64,000 bases of DNA. It comes from Glaciecola sp. KUL10. GTDB taxonomy: Bacteria > Pseudomonadota > Gammaproteobacteria > Enterobacterales > Alteromonadaceae. Within the stretch, counting starts at the first letter, position 1, and each line of letters opens with the position of its first letter. The notes under the pieces were generated by a model. That model saw nothing but the letters and a program-made list of their open reading frames with translations, did no database searches and was not told the origin of the DNA. A program made the position numbers and the translations under genes. Below are positions 25,136-33,966 of the stretch, one piece after another. The stretch lies in the NCBI RefSeq assembly GCF_003203515.1, contig NZ_BGNG01000014.1, forward strand, positions 1-64,000, in the 5' to 3' direction.

Positions 25136-26851
25136 TTAAACAGCCTCTAAATAATCAACCAAAAGCTGTACGCTTACGTTGCCCCGAAAAGAATTAATAT
25201 CTAGTTTATAGACTAACCGTACTTTCTGAGCCTCGGTATTCGGCCAGATTTTGGTATCGATATTAAATGCAATAGCATCGAACTCCGTCCCTTGTGCACT
25301 GACCACCATTTTAAGGTGTTTTTGACCCACGATCTTTTGTGTTATCAAATGAAAAACGCCTTCAAAGCAGGGTTCTTCAAATTGCTGGCCCCACGGTACC
25401 TTAATCTTCAATAAATGAGCAGTATCAAGGTTAATCTGCTTAACATCTAATGGACCGTCGCAAAATATGCTCGCATCTTTGGGCAAGTTTTCCATTGCTT
25501 GATGAGCATGGGCTTCAAATGCCTGTTTAAAATCACTTAGATGCACTTCTTTGATAGTTAAACCAGCAGCCATCGCGTGCCCACCGAACTTAGCGATTAA
25601 GTCTGGTGATTGTTTATGAATTAAGTCTAGAAGGTCACGCACGTGGACGCCTTTGATAGAGCGCGCCGAGCCTTTAATCAACCCCCCCTCATCTTGAGCA
25701 AAAACAATCGTCGGGCGGTTGTATCGCTCTTTAATTCTCCCCGCTACAATGCCGATGACACCTTGATGAAACTCTTCGTTATAAAGCACCAAACCACTTG
25801 GAATGTCTTCCTCGTTTAAGCTTAGTTTGTCTAACACGGTCTTTGCCTGCTCTTGCATCGAACTTTCAATTTCTTTGCGAGTTTGATTGAGGCTATCAAG
25901 GTTACTGGCATAAAGCCTTGCTTGATGTATATCGGGGGCGATCAGTGTTTCAATGCCCGTTGCCATATCATCCAGCCGCCCAGCCGCATTTAACCGAGGG
26001 CCGATAACAAAGCCCAAGTCACTTGCGCTTATCTTGTCTAATTCTCGACCAGCAACTTCAATAATCGCTTTGATACCGGGTCGTGTTTTACCACTGCGTA
26101 TTCGTTGCAAACCTTGATGAATCAAGATTCTGTTGTTTTTATCAAGTGGCACAACATCGGCCACCGTGCCAACCGCGACAATGTCTAGCAAGCTCGCCAA
26201 ATTAGGAGGCGTCATTTGTCGCTCTGTGAACCATTTGCTCTGATCGAGTACCGATCTAAGTGCAAGCATGACATAAAAAGCAACGCCTACGCCTGCCAAG
26301 TTTTTTGAGGGGAAATCGCAGTCAGGTTGGTTTGGATTGACAATTACATCAGCGTTGGGTAACGCGTCACCTGGCAGGTGATGATCAGTTATTAAAACTT
26401 TGAGCCCCAGCTCTTTTGCCAAGGCGACACCGGGTAGACAGGCAATACCATTGTCTACAGTGATGATCAATTTCGCCCCATTTTGATAAGCTAACTGCAC
26501 AATTTCAGGACTCAAGCCATAACCAAAATCAAAGCGATTGGGCACAAGGTAATCAACTTTGTCGTAGTCAAATAACTTAAACGCCAGCTTACACAAGGCA
26601 GTACTGGTGGCACCGTCTGCATCAAAGTCACCGATAATGCAAATTTGTTCTTGCGCACGCATTGCGCTTGCAATTAACTCTGCCGCCTTTTGCGAGTTAT
26701 ATAATTCGCGAAAATGAGCGAGCCCTTGCGTTGTTAACGTAACTTCATCGAAAGATTGAATACCTCGATTGCGATATAAACGGTCTAAAATACTGGGCAG
26801 ACTAGGGTCGAGTATCTGCTCTTGGCTGGGCTTTCTGTATTCTATGCGCAC
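25136..26851 (-). CDS. recJ: Single-stranded-DNA-specific exonuclease RecJ
   Basis: RecJ degrades single-stranded DNA 5'-3' in RecFOR recombination and mismatch repair. The 571-residue protein has the DHH-family motifs: IIGDFDADGATSTAL (motif I), VDNGIA (II), ITDHHLPG (III, DHH) and VNPNQPDCDFPSKNLAGVGVAF (IV, with breaks). The DHHA1 domain has GRIKERYNRPTIVF and FGGHAMAAGLTI, and an OB-like C-terminus follows. It starts 18 bases after pdsS on the same strand, so it may be read from the pds promoter. In most gammaproteobacteria recJ directly follows dsbC; here about 8 kb separates them. Confidence 0.96.
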   Translation of the reverse strand: MRIEYRKPSQEQILDPSLPSILDRLYRNRGIQSFDEVTLTTQGLAHFRELYNSQKAAELIASAMRAQEQICIIGDFDADGATSTALCKLAFKLFDYDKVDYLVPNRFDFGYGLSPEIVQLAYQNGAKLIITVDNGIACLPGVALAKELGLKVLITDHHLPGDALPNADVIVNPNQPDCDFPSKNLAGVGVAFYVMLALRSVLDQSKWFTERQMTPPNLASLLDIVAVGTVADVVPLDKNNRILIHQGLQRIRSGKTRPGIKAIIEVAGRELDKISASDLGFVIGPRLNAAGRLDDMATGIETLIAPDIHQARLYASNLDSLNQTRKEIESSMQEQAKTVLDKLSLNEEDIPSGLVLYNEEFHQGVIGIVAGRIKERYNRPTIVFAQDEGGLIKGSARSIKGVHVRDLLDLIHKQSPDLIAKFGGHAMAAGLTIKEVHLSDFKQAFEAHAHQAMENLPKDASIFCDGPLDVKQINLDTAHLLKIKVPWGQQFEEPCFEGVFHLITQKIVGQKHLKMVVSAQGTEFDAIAFNIDTKIWPNTEAQKVRLVYKLDINSFRGNVSVQLLVDYLEAV

Positions 26852-26869
26852 GTGTTTGTTCTTATGATG

Positions 26870-29077
26870 CTAATCTGCCCATAAGTTTATCATTTTGACG
26901 CTCACGACAACACCGCTTAAGTCACTTTGATTTTGAATTTCAAGGCGGGCGTGATGGAATTCGCTGATCATTTTTGCAAGATATAAACCTAAGCCCAAGT
27001 GTGCTTCGGTATTACCTGACGAGCTAGTCGCTTGATGCTTTTCACTTCTTACAGAAACCATCGAATCCATGAGTTCAGCGGTCATCTTATTTGGCAATAA
27101 TTGACCTTTGTTACTGATAAATAGATCAGCGTGCTGTGAATGCATCACTAAATTGACAAAAATCGTTGAATCAAGCTCGCTAAACTCCACTGCATTGCTG
27201 ATTATTTTATCCAACATCTGCGCAAATAGCTCAGGGTTACCGTTAACAAGGCATTTTTTCGCGTCAGTTTTCAATTCAAATGAGCGTTGGCTGTGCGCTA
27301 ATTTATAGCCTTCGATACAGCCGGTAAGCAACGCTAATAAATCGAATTTTTCTAGTTCGCTGTGTTGAATGGTTTGCTCAAGACGTGTTGCTTCACTCAT
27401 TTTTGTCAAGATAGTACTGAGTCGTTTGATACCGTCCTGAGCACGTGTGACATAGACTTCAGCATCGTCGGCTCTAGGGTCCAGTGCGAGCAAATCTAAA
27501 CTAGAATTTACAATAGCCACCGGCGTTCGAAGTTCATGTGACAAGCGAGAAGCCATGTTCTCTAGGTAAACATTATACTGACTCAGCCGACTCAATACGT
27601 TGACAAATGTACGCGAAAGGTCGCCAATTTCGTCGTTTTGCATCGAAGGTGTCATACTTGCCTTAATTTTGCCGTTACTGTCAATTGCATTTTCGGTCTC
27701 ATTTCTGAGTTTTCGAATGCGGTTTGATATACGTGTTGAGATTAAAAGTAGCGATAAACTGCCAACAACAACAATCGCCAGAATAAAATGGAACAGTTGT
27801 TCTAATGCTTTATTTCTTAGTGTGCGAATACCATTAGTGGTTTGCTCAACGACCACTGCCCCCATTACTTGACCGTCAATAAAAATAGGGTGTGCGGCCG
27901 ATAAAATCACGGCCTTGTTATCGCTACTTAAACGCCAAAGTGTGTTGGGTGTGCCTTGCAAAGCGCTTTCTAAATCCTGACCGACCAAGGCAAAGGCGTC
28001 TCGTAATTCATCGACAAATTGATTAGGTGGCCGCGTAAGGACACGATAATACAAGGGAAGCAAAATATCTTGCTCCACAACGCGCCAAAGCCCATTTAAT
28101 GTCCATTCAATTTCAATATTATTGCTAGTGTTAAGATCTGTTCGCTGTTCAAACCCTACTTGCTTTTGTATATCGCCACTTCGTGCCAACACTCGACGAT
28201 GCTTATCGACTACCCAAACTCTGGAGTTTGCGTACTCTAGCCCTTTGATTATTTGTTCAATTTGCGGAGATGGCAGAAGCACTGTGCCTAGTTCATCAAC
28301 TTGTGTAGGGTCAGCTGTGCCAATTGTGTATTTCACTGTCCGTGTTTCGATTGAATCGACATCAGAAATCGCAAACGCGATCTGACCGTTCAAATAGTCT
28401 AAAGGCAGGCGTAATTCTATATTGTACCCAGTTGGCGAAATTTGCCATTGGCCTTGAATTTTGCGCTCTAGAGTTGCAGGTCTGTCTTGACCATCTAGTA
28501 AGTAAGCATTTACCCACTGGCTTTCGAAGGGCGCAATAATGAAGCGTTTAAAACTATCGTCAGGCAGGCTTAGCCCAATTTGTAAAAAGTCGTTCCGATC
28601 AACATCTAAGCTATTTCGAGCACGAAAAACAACTTCATCATCTTGTACTTCAAATACGGCATACAAAAAATCACCGTATTGACCCACCATATGCTTAAAC
28701 GAGAGGCTATCAAGGCGATATTGCTCACTAGGATTAATGAGGTTATTTTCGCCGTAATCGAGCATCAAGTGGCGATATTCGCTCCAATCCGATAACTGGC
28801 CGTCTAAACGAATAGGCGAATCAATTTTATGTGCATATAAGTCACGTCCCTCTTTGACATCTTTTAAAAAGGCGGATTGGCTATCAAACAATTGCGGACG
28901 TTCGTGCAAGGCAGTTGCTACCGCTCGTGCTGTGCCTACCATCGTTTGCTCTTGCCCGAGGCGCAAATATGACTCTAGTTCCCATACATATTGGTAGCCA
29001 AGATAGGGCACCGCCAACAAAAATGACGCGCTTAGCAATAATTGTGCTCGCAAACCAAAACGAAGACCTTTTATCAT
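26870..29077 (-). CDS. pdsS: Sensor histidine kinase of the proteobacterial dedicated sortase type (PdsS-like)
   Basis: The 735-residue kinase has an N-terminal membrane helix (about 10-28) and a long periplasmic region of nearly 400 residues. Part of that region (about 85-270, with RLDGQLSDWSEY, DFLYAVFEVQDDEV and GYNIELRLPLDYL) resembles family-9 carbohydrate-binding-like folds. A second membrane helix lies at about 430-450, then HAMP, HisKA with SHELRTP (His514), and HATPase with N628 and the G-box LGLGL near 694. This layout and the paired PdsR and PdsO match the kinase family defined by its association with marine-type sortases. The ligand is unknown. Its start overlaps pdsR by 4 bases. 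Family placement is from memory of its architecture and neighbours. Confidence 0.85.
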   Translation of the reverse strand: MIKGLRFGLRAQLLLSASFLLAVPYLGYQYVWELESYLRLGQEQTMVGTARAVATALHERPQLFDSQSAFLKDVKEGRDLYAHKIDSPIRLDGQLSDWSEYRHLMLDYGENNLINPSEQYRLDSLSFKHMVGQYGDFLYAVFEVQDDEVVFRARNSLDVDRNDFLQIGLSLPDDSFKRFIIAPFESQWVNAYLLDGQDRPATLERKIQGQWQISPTGYNIELRLPLDYLNGQIAFAISDVDSIETRTVKYTIGTADPTQVDELGTVLLPSPQIEQIIKGLEYANSRVWVVDKHRRVLARSGDIQKQVGFEQRTDLNTSNNIEIEWTLNGLWRVVEQDILLPLYYRVLTRPPNQFVDELRDAFALVGQDLESALQGTPNTLWRLSSDNKAVILSAAHPIFIDGQVMGAVVVEQTTNGIRTLRNKALEQLFHFILAIVVVGSLSLLLISTRISNRIRKLRNETENAIDSNGKIKASMTPSMQNDEIGDLSRTFVNVLSRLSQYNVYLENMASRLSHELRTPVAIVNSSLDLLALDPRADDAEVYVTRAQDGIKRLSTILTKMSEATRLEQTIQHSELEKFDLLALLTGCIEGYKLAHSQRSFELKTDAKKCLVNGNPELFAQMLDKIISNAVEFSELDSTIFVNLVMHSQHADLFISNKGQLLPNKMTAELMDSMVSVRSEKHQATSSSGNTEAHLGLGLYLAKMISEFHHARLEIQNQSDLSGVVVSVKMINLWAD

Positions 29078-29793
29078 GCGACGTCAGTACCATGCGTAGT
29101 AGACATTTTCCAACGATAACCCATGCCATAAACGGTTTCGATCCTGTCAAACTTTGCGTCTATTTGTTCGAATTTTCGTCGAATGCGTTTAATATGAGAA
29201 GTAATAGTCGTATCGTCTACCACCATGTTGGATTCATCCATCAACTGCTGTCTACTTTTAACATGCCCAGCGTGTTTGGCAATGGCATAAAGCATCCAAA
29301 ACTCAGTCACTGTTAATTCAATCGCATGCTCGCCCCAATTCACTAACATCCGCTTTGCATCAATACTAAGCAGCCCTTGCTTGATAATTTCATCGTTTGA
29401 CTGCGCCGTCGATTGAATTAACTCATTGCGACGAAACAAGGCCGCAATCCTAGCAAGCAAGTGCGGTAAGCTAATATCCTTTGTTAGGTAATCATCAGCC
29501 CCCATGCGCAAACCACTTATCGTATCAAAGTCATTGTCACGCGCAGTAAAAAAGATAATCGGCAATTGTTTTGAGGCACTTCGCAAGCTTTGGCACAAAT
29601 GAAATCCACCATCTAACTCATCTTCAAGCCCAATATCTATAATCGCGAGATCGGGCAGTTGTGCTAACAGGCTTTTTTCAGCATCTTTTCTGTTTGAGAA
29701 TGCTTGTACTTGATAGCCCTGCTTACTTAATGCAATGATGTAGTTTTCTCTTAAAGATCTGTCATCTTCGACAAGCGCAATCGTTTTGCCCAT
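29074..29793 (-). CDS. pdsR: OmpR-type response regulator of the dedicated sortase system (PdsR-like)
   Basis: A 239-residue response regulator. The receiver has acidic residues E9-D10-D11 and phosphoacceptor Asp53 (LAIIDIGLEDELDGG), the conserved Thr in FFTARD, and Lys in YLTKDISLP. The winged-helix DNA-binding domain follows (ELTVTEFWMLYAIAKHAG, SHIKRIRRKFEQID, VYGMGYRW). The extra loop after Asp53 (EDELDGGFH) is typical of this subfamily. First gene of pdsR-pdsS, divergent from pdsO, with a 236-base shared control region that is its likely target. Confidence 0.88.
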   Translation of the reverse strand: MGKTIALVEDDRSLRENYIIALSKQGYQVQAFSNRKDAEKSLLAQLPDLAIIDIGLEDELDGGFHLCQSLRSASKQLPIIFFTARDNDFDTISGLRMGADDYLTKDISLPHLLARIAALFRRNELIQSTAQSNDEIIKQGLLSIDAKRMLVNWGEHAIELTVTEFWMLYAIAKHAGHVKSRQQLMDESNMVVDDTTITSHIKRIRRKFEQIDAKFDRIETVYGMGYRWKMSTTHGTDVA

Positions 29794-29856
29794 TTGAGTG
29801 TGAATACCTGTGTTTTGTTTATGCTTCTACTATAAAGCCTTTTTCACGGTGTTAAA

Positions 29857-29868
29857 GCGCCGCGGCGC
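29857..29868. promoter_or_regulatory. GC palindrome in the pdsR/pdsO control region
   Basis: GCGCCGCGGCGC is a perfect 12-base palindrome in otherwise AT-rich DNA, 64 bases upstream of pdsR and about 160 upstream of pdsO. Two similar T-rich segments that contain CCATTTT begin at 29874 and 29906, 32 bases (about three helix turns) apart. Together they are candidate regulator sites; the binding protein is unknown. Confidence 0.35.
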
Positions 29869-30029
29869 AATTTCCATTTTTTCGCCACAATTCACCCAAA
29901 GATTGCCATTTTATTTCCCGCGAATAGCCCTTTTCTAGTTGTTTAATAGCTCCATCGAATCAACACGATTAAATAAAAAACGACGCAAGTTAATTACTTT
30001 ATAGAACCAAACGTTCATTGGAGAACATC

Positions 30030-30806
30030 ATGAAAAATTCAGCTAAAAAAACACTGATCACAACATTTACTGCAATCGCATTAAGTACAAGCGCATTTTC
30101 TAGCTTTGCAGCCAAACACGAGCCGCTCACTGATAAGCAAGAAGAAATAAACCAAGCGGTTGGGCTCGGATCGGGTCTAGTGTTGGGTGCGGTAGTAGCA
30201 GGCCCCTTGGGTGCAATAGTCGCTGGTGTAGTCGGCGCATTAATTGGAGATGACATTAACGACACGCAAAAGATTAAAGATAGCCAATATGCACTTATGG
30301 TTAAACAAACCGAACTTCGCGACATGCAAGTTGCATTTAATCAACTGAAGACAGAAAACCAAGCACAACTGGCCGCTTTCGATAGTATTTTGGAAGACAA
30401 ACAAACAAAGAGTGAAATCGTATTGCCCGAAATTATTGCAAATATTCAATTTAAAACGGCTTCTTTCTTGATTGAAGACCATTATAAGGCGCAACTAGAC
30501 ATAGTTGCAGAGCAATTAAAGCAAAATAAAAACCTAAAAATAGAGCTCTCAGGCTTTGCAGATCAACGAGGCGACTCAAATTACAATCAAATTTTGTCTG
30601 AGCAACGAAACGAATCAGTCAAAAATTACTTACTTAGCCAATATGTTGATGAAAAACAAATCATCTCACAAGCGTTTGGCGAATCTCATATCGCTAGCGA
30701 GGCTGATACCAGCTATGAAGATAACTTTTTTGATAGACGTGTGATGTTAAAGGTATCTTTTGATCAAAATGCTGAAATGACGGCTGCCACGCATACTGAT
30801 TTGTAA
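30030..30806 (+). CDS. pdsO: OmpA-family outer-membrane protein of the dedicated sortase system (PdsO-like)
   Basis: A 258-residue exported protein with a signal peptide (MKNSAKKTLITTFTAIALST, cleaved after SFA). A glycine-zipper segment (about 45-72: GLGSGLVLGAVVAGPLG, then GVVGALIGDD) is followed by a coiled-coil-like stretch and a C-terminal OmpA peptidoglycan-binding domain (IQFKTASFLI, ELSGFADQRGDSNYNQILSEQR, FDRRVML). The family is known to occur beside the PdsS-PdsR pair; its function is unknown. The frame opens at a TTG (30018), but ATG 30030 lies 8 bases from a GGAG Shine-Dalgarno. Divergent from pdsR. Confidence 0.87.
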   Translation: MKNSAKKTLITTFTAIALSTSAFSSFAAKHEPLTDKQEEINQAVGLGSGLVLGAVVAGPLGAIVAGVVGALIGDDINDTQKIKDSQYALMVKQTELRDMQVAFNQLKTENQAQLAAFDSILEDKQTKSEIVLPEIIANIQFKTASFLIEDHYKAQLDIVAEQLKQNKNLKIELSGFADQRGDSNYNQILSEQRNESVKNYLLSQYVDEKQIISQAFGESHIASEADTSYEDNFFDRRVMLKVSFDQNAEMTAATHTDL

Positions 30807-30836
30807 TAGAAGTATAATTCGGCAAACATTACATTG

Positions 30837-30878
30837 GGTGTAAAGTAGTTAAATCTTGAAGATCGTCTTCTTTACACC
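30837..30878. terminator. Inverted repeat between convergent pdsO and GGDEF-EAL genes
   Basis: GGTGTAAAG (30837-30845) pairs with CTTTACACC (30870-30878), and a second stem (GAAGA/TCTTC) lies inside at 30858-30870. ACTTTTC follows on the plus strand. Placed 31 bases after the pdsO stop, it may act as a terminator, though the loop is long and the T-run short. Confidence 0.4.
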
Positions 30879-30926
30879 ACTTTTCATTGAGAATAGGTAT
30901 TCTTGTCTTAATCAAAGAAATTACAT

Positions 30927-33404
30927 TTAGTTATGTCGATGCTCTTTACTGCTACTAAGTTTCTCAAGCAAGCTTTCGATTGCCGAGCTATCCACTGGCC
31001 GACTAAAATAAAAACCTTGTAGCAAAGAGCATCCCAGTTCTTCAAGCACCTTAACATGTTCCTCTGTCTCCACCCCTTCAGCAACACATTCAAGATTTAA
31101 GGAATGGGAGAGCATAATGATCGTATCAACAATAGCCTTTGACTTACTATCATTGAGCATATTGAGCACGAAACTTCTATCAATCTTTAGCACGTCTAGC
31201 GGATAACTTTTGATATATGACAAACTAGAAAAACCGGTACCAAAATCATCAAGTGATAACTTTAAACCTAATGCCTTAAACTTACTAAAAATATCTAGTG
31301 CAATCTCATTATCAACTAGCACGGTTTCGGTGATTTCAATTTCCAGTAGTTCGGCGGGAAATCCAGATTCACTCAGTACTTCCTCTACCGTCTCGACAAA
31401 ACTTGTATTGAACTGAAGCGCAGACACATTGATTGATAGGCTAAGTGTTGGATTGTTCGCATGCCATTTTTTCACTTCTCTGCAAGCTGTACGCAATACC
31501 TTTTCACCCAATGAGATGATTAACCCCGTCTCCTCAGCCAAAGGAATAAACTCACTTGGCATGATGATGTGATCTGCACCTTTGTGCCAGCGAACAAGCG
31601 CCTCTACCCCGCTAATTCGTCTAGATTTACAATCAAATTTGGGTTGATAGTAGACCCTAATATCCTGATTGCTAATAGCAGTTTCAAGCTCTTTTACTGA
31701 AAACAAATACTGGGCGAGTTCTTTTTCGATTTTTGCAGAATAAAAACGAACATTGTTTCGCGTTTCACTTTTTGCTTTGTGCATTGCCGCATTGGCTCTT
31801 CTATAAAGAGTATGAGCGTCTTGTGCATCTACTGAAGAGAGTGCAACCCCCATAGTAGCAGTAACTTGCAAACTTAAATCACTGGTTACACACCATTTTT
31901 CTGTAAACGCCTGTAACACCCGAGTACAAAATGCCTGAACATGATTAGCATCTGCGACATTATTTAGAAAGAAAACAAACTCGTCGCCCCCATGGCGCGA
32001 TAGTGTGTCTGTCTCTCTTACGAACTCATTTAAGAATAGTGCGACCTTCTTCAACAATAGATCACCAATCGCATAGCCATGAATATCATTGACCTTTCGA
32101 AAATAATCTATATTCAGAACGATAATAGCGATTTGCAGGTCATGTCTAGTACACATATGCATTGCTTGTTCAACGCGATCAAACAAGAGCACATGATTTG
32201 GCAACTTGGTCAAGACATCATGATTCGTAACGAAGTTCAATTCACGTTCAGCTCGTTTTAAATTGGTGACATCATGAAAGGTTATTATGGCACCAGTTAA
32301 CTCGCCTTTGGCGTTACGAATTGGCGCACTTGATTCTTCAATATCAATTTTCCTAGACTGAGGACCGACCAACGAAGTTTCAGGTGCGCTCTCAATGACT
32401 CTTTTCTCACTGAGCACAAATTGCACGGGGTTGATAAGCGGCTCTGCTGTCACACTATCAATAAGCTTCATTACCTGTTCAACGGGTTTCCCATATGCGT
32501 CACGTTTAGGTACTCCTGTCATTTTTTCTGCAATCGGATTCATAAACGTAACGGCGCCGTGAAGATCAACGCAAATAACAGACTCTCCAATAAAATCGAC
32601 AACTTTAACCAGAGTACTATGATCTCGGTGTGGTGCTTGTAATTCTGATTTGAGCCTAGTCAAATCGGTAATAAGTAGAATAAAACCGGATTGTTTTTCA
32701 AATACTTTATCGCTAACGAGTGAAATTGATACAAATTTCGACTCCGAATCAGTCACTTCAATCTCTGTTTCAAATGAAACCGTCCCTTTCAGTTTCATCG
32801 TTATTAACTTGGGTTGGACTTCTCTAAAAAGTGATCCCTTCAGTAAGTCTGATAGATGCAATCCGATTGTCTGCTCGGGCAAGGTAAACCAGTCTTCGTT
32901 TTCATCATTACTATAAATGAGCTTTAAATCATTATCCCAATAAGACACAAAATTGGGTAATTTAGTGACTATATTCTTATATATTTGAGTTGACGCGATA
33001 AGACGCTCTTTGTGCTCAATAAGCTCTAACTGTATGCGAACACGCGCGGTGACAATATCATTGTTTATGGGCTTTCTAATAAAATCGACGCAACCTGCCT
33101 CGAAGGCTTCAGTCTCAATATTGCTATCATCAGAAGCGGTGATAAACAAAATCGGTACCGAAGCAAGTGCATTATGGGATTTGAGTGTCTTACAGAGCGA
33201 GATACCTGAAATATCTGGCAAGCCAATATCGAGCACAATTAAACTAGGTAATACGTCCTCAGCAATTTTTATCCCTTGCTTTCCATCTGTTGCAAGATAA
33301 ATTGAACCGAAAGATGAAAGAGTGCGCCCCAGAATTTGCAAAGTAGATGAACAATCATCAATTATTAATATGCGCTGCGAGCGAAGAGCGTCTCTATTCT
33401 TCAT
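30927..33404 (-). CDS. REC-PAS-PAS-GGDEF-EAL cyclic di-GMP signalling protein
   Basis: An 825-residue soluble protein. Residues 1-125 are a receiver (D16, D17, phosphoacceptor D59, K111). Two PAS-like regions follow (about 145-255 and 265-385, the second ending in the PAC-type GAIITFHDVTNLKRAE). The GGDEF domain has GGDEF at 472-476 and an I-site R463-E-T-D466. The EAL domain has EAL at 601-603, ITETVLVDN, DDFGTGFSSLSY from 719, KIDRSF, AEGVETEEH and QGFYFSRP. Every catalytic motif looks intact, so it could both make and degrade cyclic di-GMP; such proteins often work mainly as phosphodiesterases. It overlaps the BLUF gene by 4 bases, pointing to a light-controlled partner. No HK partner is directly adjacent. 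Confidence 0.92.
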   Translation of the reverse strand: MKNRDALRSQRILIIDDCSSTLQILGRTLSSFGSIYLATDGKQGIKIAEDVLPSLIVLDIGLPDISGISLCKTLKSHNALASVPILFITASDDSNIETEAFEAGCVDFIRKPINNDIVTARVRIQLELIEHKERLIASTQIYKNIVTKLPNFVSYWDNDLKLIYSNDENEDWFTLPEQTIGLHLSDLLKGSLFREVQPKLITMKLKGTVSFETEIEVTDSESKFVSISLVSDKVFEKQSGFILLITDLTRLKSELQAPHRDHSTLVKVVDFIGESVICVDLHGAVTFMNPIAEKMTGVPKRDAYGKPVEQVMKLIDSVTAEPLINPVQFVLSEKRVIESAPETSLVGPQSRKIDIEESSAPIRNAKGELTGAIITFHDVTNLKRAERELNFVTNHDVLTKLPNHVLLFDRVEQAMHMCTRHDLQIAIIVLNIDYFRKVNDIHGYAIGDLLLKKVALFLNEFVRETDTLSRHGGDEFVFFLNNVADANHVQAFCTRVLQAFTEKWCVTSDLSLQVTATMGVALSSVDAQDAHTLYRRANAAMHKAKSETRNNVRFYSAKIEKELAQYLFSVKELETAISNQDIRVYYQPKFDCKSRRISGVEALVRWHKGADHIIMPSEFIPLAEETGLIISLGEKVLRTACREVKKWHANNPTLSLSINVSALQFNTSFVETVEEVLSESGFPAELLEIEITETVLVDNEIALDIFSKFKALGLKLSLDDFGTGFSSLSYIKSYPLDVLKIDRSFVLNMLNDSKSKAIVDTIIMLSHSLNLECVAEGVETEEHVKVLEELGCSLLQGFYFSRPVDSSAIESLLEKLSSSKEHRHN

Positions 33405-33823
33405 CTCTCACCTTCAGTGTATTCATCAAGGCAAAAGCGAGTGATTAATTCGCCGACCAAGCCACTTGGGACTTCACTGATGACTTCACCCAATAGATGC
33501 TTATTTTTAAATAAATTTAAACGTTTCGAATCAACTTCTTTTAAGGACATAGACCAATCATTAAAAGTCCTATGGCTTATATTGCCGACGTGTACAACTA
33601 AAACATCGGTATTACGTGGATCGTTTTTAATTTTGGATAGGAGCGCTTGAATGTTGCCCTCAGGGCCTTCAAGAACTTGTAAGAAGTACTTTTCTTGGTC
33701 GAATAACAAAATCCCAGTAATGTCCATTAAGGCATTATTTTTTCGAGCCGTGCTTACCAATTCCGCTAATTCAGAAGTTGAAAAGGCCTTAGTTGCCTCA
33801 CTAATGTAAACCAGTTCTTGCAT
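33401..33823 (-). CDS. Stand-alone BLUF-domain blue-light photoreceptor
   Basis: A 140-residue protein made of one BLUF domain and a short C-terminal helical cap, as in PixD-type short BLUF proteins. BLUF domains bind FAD and switch hydrogen bonding on blue light. Key residues are in place: Tyr6 (LVYIS), Asn30 (ARKNNALMDITGILLF), Gln49 (YFLQVLEGPEG), and Trp90/Met92 (FNDWSMSL). It has no output domain of its own. The 4-base overlap (ATGA) with the following GGDEF-EAL gene suggests the pair replaces the BLUF-EAL fusions known in enterobacteria (BluF/YcgF) and Klebsiella (BlrP1). First gene of the pair; an inverted repeat lies 28 bases upstream. Confidence 0.93.
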   Translation of the reverse strand: MQELVYISEATKAFSTSELAELVSTARKNNALMDITGILLFDQEKYFLQVLEGPEGNIQALLSKIKNDPRNTDVLVVHVGNISHRTFNDWSMSLKEVDSKRLNLFKNKHLLGEVISEVPSGLVGELITRFCLDEYTEGER

Positions 33824-33850
33824 CCAACTTGACTCTAAATCAAAAAGTGC

Positions 33851-33873
33851 TTTGATAGCATAACGCTATCAAA
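33851..33873 (-). promoter_or_regulatory. Perfect 9-bp inverted repeat upstream of the BLUF gene
   Basis: TTTGATAGC (33851-33859) and GCTATCAAA (33865-33873) flank ATAAC. On the minus strand it is followed four bases later by TTTTT, so it might be a weak terminator of the hydrolase gene. Its place 28 bases before the BLUF start fits an operator or a leader hairpin equally well. Confidence 0.45.
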
Positions 33874-33966
33874 TTGTTGGATTTTTGCCAAATTTTTTAA
33901 TTATCTAACCATCCTTTAGCGTGATATTACGTGTAAACTGAGGTTCTGTTGGCATCGTTTTTTAGC

